Of a stretch of DNA of 64,000 nucleotides, positions 59,250 through 64,000 are shown one piece after another. The stretch lies in the NCBI GenBank assembly GCA_038025085.1, contig CM076145.1, positions 13,985,000 through 14,048,999 on the forward strand. The letters are read 5' to 3'. Within the stretch, counting starts at the first letter, position 1, and the number at the start of each line of letters is the position of its first letter. The DNA comes from Tetragonia tetragonoides. Lineage: Eukaryota > Streptophyta > Magnoliopsida > Caryophyllales > Aizoaceae. The notes under the pieces were generated by a model. It had not been told where the DNA came from. It ran no database searches and saw only the letters and a list, made by a program, of their open reading frames with translations. A program made the position numbers and the translations under genes.

Positions 59250-62141
59250 TGCAACATCCCGATTTTCCGTCCAAATTAAAACCATTTAAAATCACGAGTT
59301 GTAGCGGAAAAACCCTAGAAATTCTAAACGCTACCGCCGTATTTAATGTTCAAATTAAATACAAGGGTAGAAAGAAACCAAATGTTTATATCCCCAAACG
59401 TACGTACTAGATAATTAAATATTAACTATCTTTTCCAACTAACTTAAAACAAATTATCCAAGTGAAATAGAAATATTAAACTTATTAATTCTCATGCAAG
59501 AGAATTAATCTCGTTACAATATAAAATCCCAATAGTAAAAGAAGTTCTAAACAAAACAATAAGATAAATGTTCTTAGAAGATTTACAATCTTCTTTTGTC
59601 GCCTTCTCACTGGCTCTACTCCTTGAGCTACAAATCCTGTCAATCTACTCCCCCATATAGACGAGTTGCATATAGGTTCATCATAGGTCCACCATTGAAG
59701 AGAAATGGACAACAAACACAAGTAAAAAGAAAAACAACCAATCAGCTACGCTGAGTAATTCATAACCACATAATCCATTTCAATCTCCAAGTTAAGTCCA
59801 ACATGCTTAATTAATAGTAATCATGCTTTATGAATAAAGACAACATGCTCTAAAAAAAAATAAAGACACGCATAAATCACCAAATAATAAATCTCATTAT
59901 TTATTATTATCCATTAACCAAGTTCATTAAAGAGAAGAGAATCGCATGAATTGTCAAACCAACCGCAGACGATTCAATAGGATCTTAGTCCCGTGCACAA
60001 TGGCAAAAGAGGGATCAACCGTCCCGGAGTATAGATGACTCCCAAAGTACTTCTAAGTTTTCCTAAGAATGCATACCCTCTCTCAACCCTTAGGTTTACA
60101 AGAAGAACAGTTTCATCCACAAAACTTCACTTGCCCAATTGCTCTTTGTATGGATACAAGTTTTAACTAAATACATTGAGGCCATAACCAATGGAACCAC
60201 TCAATGTAACAAGTGACAAATGCCCATTCGCCTCCTTCGATGGATCCATTACCAAAGAAGTCTTAACTCTCAATTCAATTTAATATGGTGATCACATAAC
60301 AAGTAATACACATAATCTTGGCACTTAAGTAACACAATATGGTTACAATTTTCGATGGAAAATTTTACAGGAATGGCATCTAGGCCTCAATTCAAAACCA
60401 CCTAGTTCAATACCTTTAAGTAGGTTCCAATAGCCAAAGTTCAATTCAACTTATTTAAGTAACATGCTTCTAACATGAATCACATGCTTACTAACATGAT
60501 ACCAAAATAGCATTACGAGATATATTCCAATTGAACAATTATTAACATAATTTTTGTTCAATAACCAATAATAAAACATGCATCTCCTCACATGAAAATT
60601 AACAAGTAGACATTGCTACACAAAGTGAATTTCCAACATTGTACATGCATTCAATAACATATAATTCTATACGAATTATCACAAGGAAATAAACATCAAT
60701 AATCTCTTTTCAGAATACTCACAAGTCCAAATATGAATTCCCATTCTCAATCCAATACTAGACAAATGAATACAAATCCCAATACATATGAATTATGACA
60801 AAGAGATTTCATAATTCATCTAGACATGAATTTCCTTTAAAATAAGGCAAGTCCAACAAGCAAACAACGTAAGCTCCTTACGTTTCAAGCACGGTCAACG
60901 AGCCCTAACAAATCCACAATACACAATACACAATACCTTGACTTCTAAACCACTTTATTAAACATTAAAGTTGATTTAGTACCCTAATTAAGTTGCTGGA
61001 ATTTTTGTTACTCATGCATGCTCAAAGTTTCCAAAAACAATTTACATAAACCAAATCAGGAAACTTTCCAAAAACCCTAAAAACACAAGTCAACAAGTCA
61101 AACTAGTCAACCACCATCACCATCATCAAACACCACGGCACCACCACAGCTGACCACCGTCCAACGGCGGCGGTGGCCGTGACAGTCACGGCTGGAGGCC
61201 GTGACAGCCGCCCTGCGGCTGCGCACGGTCCAGCCGTGCGCTGTACTCGGCCTGGCCGTGTTCGGCCAGCCGGACACCCTTTTCTTTTCTTTTTTTGTTA
61301 ACAAAATTTAACAAAACCTAATCTAATTAAATCTACAATTAATAAATTTCCAGATTTAATTAAATTACAAAGATCCAACCTTTTGAACTCAAACTTGATT
61401 CAATTTCAATAAAACAACAAACCAAACCCTAATCATGATCCTATCATGCAAAAACAATAGAATATAGCAAACCCTAGGCAAAACATAAAGTAGGGTTTAC
61501 TCATACAAATTAGGGTTTATCAAAATCAATGAATTTGAATCAAGAACACAATTTTAATTAATCAAAAGGCATTAAAACACTTACTTGGAATCAAAAAGGT
61601 TTAAAATTGAGCAATAGGATGAATTGTGAAAGAGTGTTGAAATTTCTCTTTCTTCCTCCTTGGTGTGTCGTGCGTGAGTTTGAGAGAGTGAGAGATGAGT
61701 GGCTTTTTTTTTTTTTTTTTCTATGTCTAGGTTAAGTTGATGAGTGAGGAAATTGAGTCTAATTAGAAAACCAAATCCCTAATTCTACTCCTTCCTTTTC
61801 TCCTTCAACTTCCCAAACAAATAACCAGTCAAACCCTCTCAAAATCCACCTTTTAGGAAATAATTTTCACAAAAATAAAAACTGATTTTGTTCCATATTT
61901 TCGGCTCTTGGCTGAAAATAATGGCCCTAATTAGGCATTAGTTATTTTCGGCCAATCCGAAAATAATCAAGCCCAATTTCTTAATTTATTTTGGCCCAAT
62001 TAATTTAATTGGATCCAAAACAAACCCATACATTAATTAGGCATTTTAATTCATGAGCGCATTTAATAATTTAAATCCAAAATTGTATTTTCTTTTTAAG
62101 TAATTATTATTCTAAAATGAATAATAATACGGGGTATTACA
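59250..62141 (-). mobile_element. 5' LTR of the Tekay element
   Basis: 2892 bp; plus-strand edges TGCAACATCCCG and GGTATTACA. The site of the 3' LTR TATA box is here a pure T-run (about 61703-61721), so the promoter TATA is lost. Contains an extra gtgacagtcacggctggagg insertion near 61180 relative to the 3' LTR. Confidence 0.92.
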
Positions 62142-63193
62142 ATTACCAAACACAAATAAGAGATAGGAGCAATAATTTAACGCTCCAACCTACCACACTT
62201 TGCTAAACGCGCCAAGCATTGCATATGCACATCAATAAATTTGTTAGTAACTTCAATAGAAGAACAATGCAAAAATATTAACTTTATGCCAAAAGAAACC
62301 TAGGAGGTTGCTACATGCATGCACAAACGATAAAAAGATGCAAACTTGCATAAACTAATAAAAAGATGCGAACTTTAAGTTAAACTAGCATGCATAATTA
62401 TTCAACCGTAATCAAAAGCTACATAAAACATGATTATAAACAATAAATAAAGATTTAATAAAGTTTTAGGCCCTCAGGATGGTTAACCTGGACGTTCTAT
62501 TCGAACGGGACTAGTAGAATTGGAATTGTTCTTCAATCTTTGGTGCTAGGTTGGGTGCAATGGCTTGCTTGAGTCTTCAAAATCTGAATTCTCTATGATT
62601 TGCGGTCTTTGTGCTCTCAAATTGCTCTCAAAATTATAAACTGACCAACCTCTCCGAAAAGAGGGTGAAAGGGGGTATTTATATAGTTAGGTGGTGGACT
62701 TAGGGGCCTAGGGTTGCGAACCCGGCTCCGAAATTCGGCCCAGGCAAAAAACAAGCCCAGCGGCTGCAGCTGGGGCTCAGCGGCAGTGCCGCTGGAGCTC
62801 AGCGGCTGCCTTGAGGGCCCCCGCTGTCACGCATGTGCCGCAGGGCTGACAGCGTCAGCCGCTCAACCCGAACGCGCGCGTGTGGCTAGGGTTTTTTGAC
62901 TTTCTGTGCTCAGTAAATTACGAAATTGCCCTTGGGCTGACCCAGAGCGTTGGGATTGAGCAGTTTTGACCCAAATCTTCAAGACGCGATATCTCTGGAT
63001 TCGGGAACCTGATTGAGGCAAGGTCAAAGGCGTTGGAATCCTTATAACAAGGGTTATCCAAAGACTGAGGTTACAAGGAATTTTGTCTAGATTTTCGAGC
63101 AATGTCCTTTTCTTCTTACGTCCATGTTATTCCATTACCATCATTATCGGGCTTTGCGGTGCCAGGGGATGAGAACCGATTAGGGTGTCTACA
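62142..63193 (-). mobile_element. Tat-B 3' LTR, promoter-bearing part
   Basis: Continues the LTR from 49906 after the Tekay element. Minus-strand TATATAAATA at 62676-62685; GC-rich module at 62745-62880; edge TGTCTACA at 63193. The frames at 62714-63102 are the same LTR frames seen in Tat-A. Confidence 0.9.
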
Positions 63194-63207
63194 AAAGCCC
63201 CCACTTT
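63194..63207 (-). promoter_or_regulatory. Polypurine tract of Tat-B
   Basis: Reverse complement of aaagtgggggctt; adjoins the LTR edge. Confidence 0.8.
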
Positions 63208-63330
63208 GACCGAGCTTGTGAAAGCGAAGGTCAAAGTATTTGCTAAAAATGCCTGCAGTGTTTTTTTTGAAAATGATTTATGTTAGAAAATAAAAAGATA
63301 AAAAGGTAGAATCCTGTGGTCAGGGTTACC

Positions 63331-63530
63331 TGTTTTGCGAGTACCGACGGGATGCTAATTTTAATAGCCTCGTCGCCAAAGAGCGTTGCATTGCTCTGCT
63401 TTGCGGGTGCCAACGTGACGCTAATTTTAATAGCCTCAACGTCAAAGAGCATTGCGTAGCTCTGCTTTGCGGGTGCCAACGTGACGCTAATTTTGATAGC
63501 CTCAACGTCAAAGACCGTTGCATAGCTCTG
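63331..63530 (-). repeat. 66-bp tandem array in Tat-B, three copies
   Basis: ctgctttgcgggtgcc recurs at 63396 and 63462 (66-bp period). Homologous to 14608-14870. Open on the minus strand through all units (63707-63243), giving the same 22-residue repeat. Confidence 0.85.
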
Positions 63531-64000
63531 CCTTAGTAATGGTTGTGCCTTGGAAAATTGTGCCTTGGAAAAATAAAGAATATGCCTGTGCCTGCGAAAA
63601 TAGATTGTACCGGGTCCGTAGGATAGGAAACCGTGTTGCGGGAGCAAAAAAGTCATTTTGGGTGACAAGCCCGTATCTCCCGGGCTTCTAACGGTCGAGA
63701 AATGCAATCCCGCCCGGAATTTGAACTTGTGGGCCCTCCCCGTGAGAGGCGAAAGAGAAAAAGGGTCCAGCAGCCATGAGCAGGGCCGCTAAGGGCTTGG
63801 CGGCCTTATTGGGCCGGCTCAGCGGCTCAACTAACGTAAGGGGGGTGCTAGCGGCTGGGCCGCTGGGCCTGGGCGGCCCTGAACCGGGCCGCTGTGCCGG
63901 TTCAGTGGCGCGGGTTGGGTTTAAGTGGGAAAGCCAATATTTGGGTCATTTCTTCCCCAAAATTTTGAGACTCTCTCTCTCTACCCCCATTGTTTCCCAA
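63531..64000. other. Tat-B 3' internal region up to the window end
   Basis: Follows the Tat-A order in reverse: sequence homologous to 14240-14400, a GC-rich CAGCGGC module (63770-63905), then tttaagtggg and gggtcatttcttccccaaaatt, matching the start of the gene A leader. The antisense gene itself, here on the plus strand, would begin just beyond 64000. Confidence 0.7.

Larger units (their letters stand above)
49907..62141 (-). mobile_element. Complete Tekay/Del-type chromovirus, 12.2 kb
   Basis: LTRs 49907-52817 (3') and 59250-62141 (5'), target duplication attac at 49902-49906 and 62142-62146. Minus-strand order: 5' LTR, tRNA-Met PBS, 1.4-kb leader with an extra frame, gag, protease, RT, RNase H, integrase, chromodomain, PPT, 3' LTR. 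Integrase before a C-terminal chromodomain marks chromoviruses; the long LTR and pol motifs fit Tekay. Coding broken by four stops and frameshifts; LTRs differ by scattered substitutions and small indels, so not recent. Confidence 0.93.
49469..64000 (-). mobile_element. Tat-B: minus-strand Tat-lineage element, 3' end in window
   Basis: 3' LTR in two parts (49469-49906 and 62142-63193, about 1.49 kb in total) split by the Tekay element; then reverse PPT, 66-bp array, GC-rich module and the start of the antisense-gene leader up to the window end. Same family as Tat-A in the opposite direction. It inserted in the gag relic at 49468; aagat (49464-49468) is the left target copy, the other is outside the window. 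Confidence 0.88.

Overview
This is plant nuclear DNA, almost certainly a eudicot, from a transposon-rich (pericentromere-like) stretch. Evidence: nested Ty3/gypsy LTR retrotransposons of several plant lineages, a plant L1-type LINE with a DUF4283 ORF1, MITE-like elements, large AT/GA/GT microsatellites, and one decayed host gene with GT-AG introns. I see no intact single-copy gene, tRNA, rRNA or CRISPR. Species cannot be named from the sequence alone.

Layout. 1-16500 (+): the 3' two thirds of a Tat-lineage (Retand/Grande-like) Ty3/gypsy element, here 'Tat-A': decayed pol with RT, RNase H, a second archaeal-type RNase H and integrase; then two genes on the opposite strand (B, DUF7745-like, 8654-10170; A, seven-exon plant-mobile-domain-like, 10994-13763); a 66-bp tandem array; PPT; 3' LTR 14995-16500. 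A 4.9-kb L1-type LINE (about 3423-8323) sits inside it. 17218-20434 (+): decayed gag-protease of another gypsy element. 20712-25010: a 2-kb direct duplication with a MITE in copy 2 only. 25163-28392: a chromovirus-like solo LTR in a GA microsatellite. 28393-29620: relic sequence with a candidate Helitron 3' end. 29620-36145 (+): pseudogene of an RBR E3 ubiquitin ligase with an N-terminal RNase H-like domain, three exons, first exon tandemly duplicated.

37259-42533 (-): a non-autonomous Athila-like element with tRNA-Asp-type PBS, gag-like ORF and no pol. 42534-45912: an old Tat-like LTR that received a younger Tat solo LTR (43307-44860, TSD ttttg). 45913-48040: unexplained, with a possible MITE. 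48041-49468 (+): 5' LTR, PBS and gag of a short-LTR gypsy element. A minus-strand Tat element ('Tat-B') inserted into it at 49469, and a complete 12.2-kb Tekay/Del-type chromovirus (49907-62141, minus strand, TSD attac) inserted into the Tat-B 3' LTR. 62142-64000: rest of the Tat-B LTR and its 3' internal region.

How parts relate. Tat-A and Tat-B share the same terminal plan (66-bp array, PPT, LTR, antisense-gene side) in opposite orientation, so they act as two samples of one family. The most interesting system is that family: an LTR retrotransposon carrying spliceable genes in antisense, with a GC-rich CAGCGGC-type module in front of the LTR promoter and in front of each antisense gene. The Tekay element is structurally complete but inactivated; all four of its premature stops fall at tryptophan codons.
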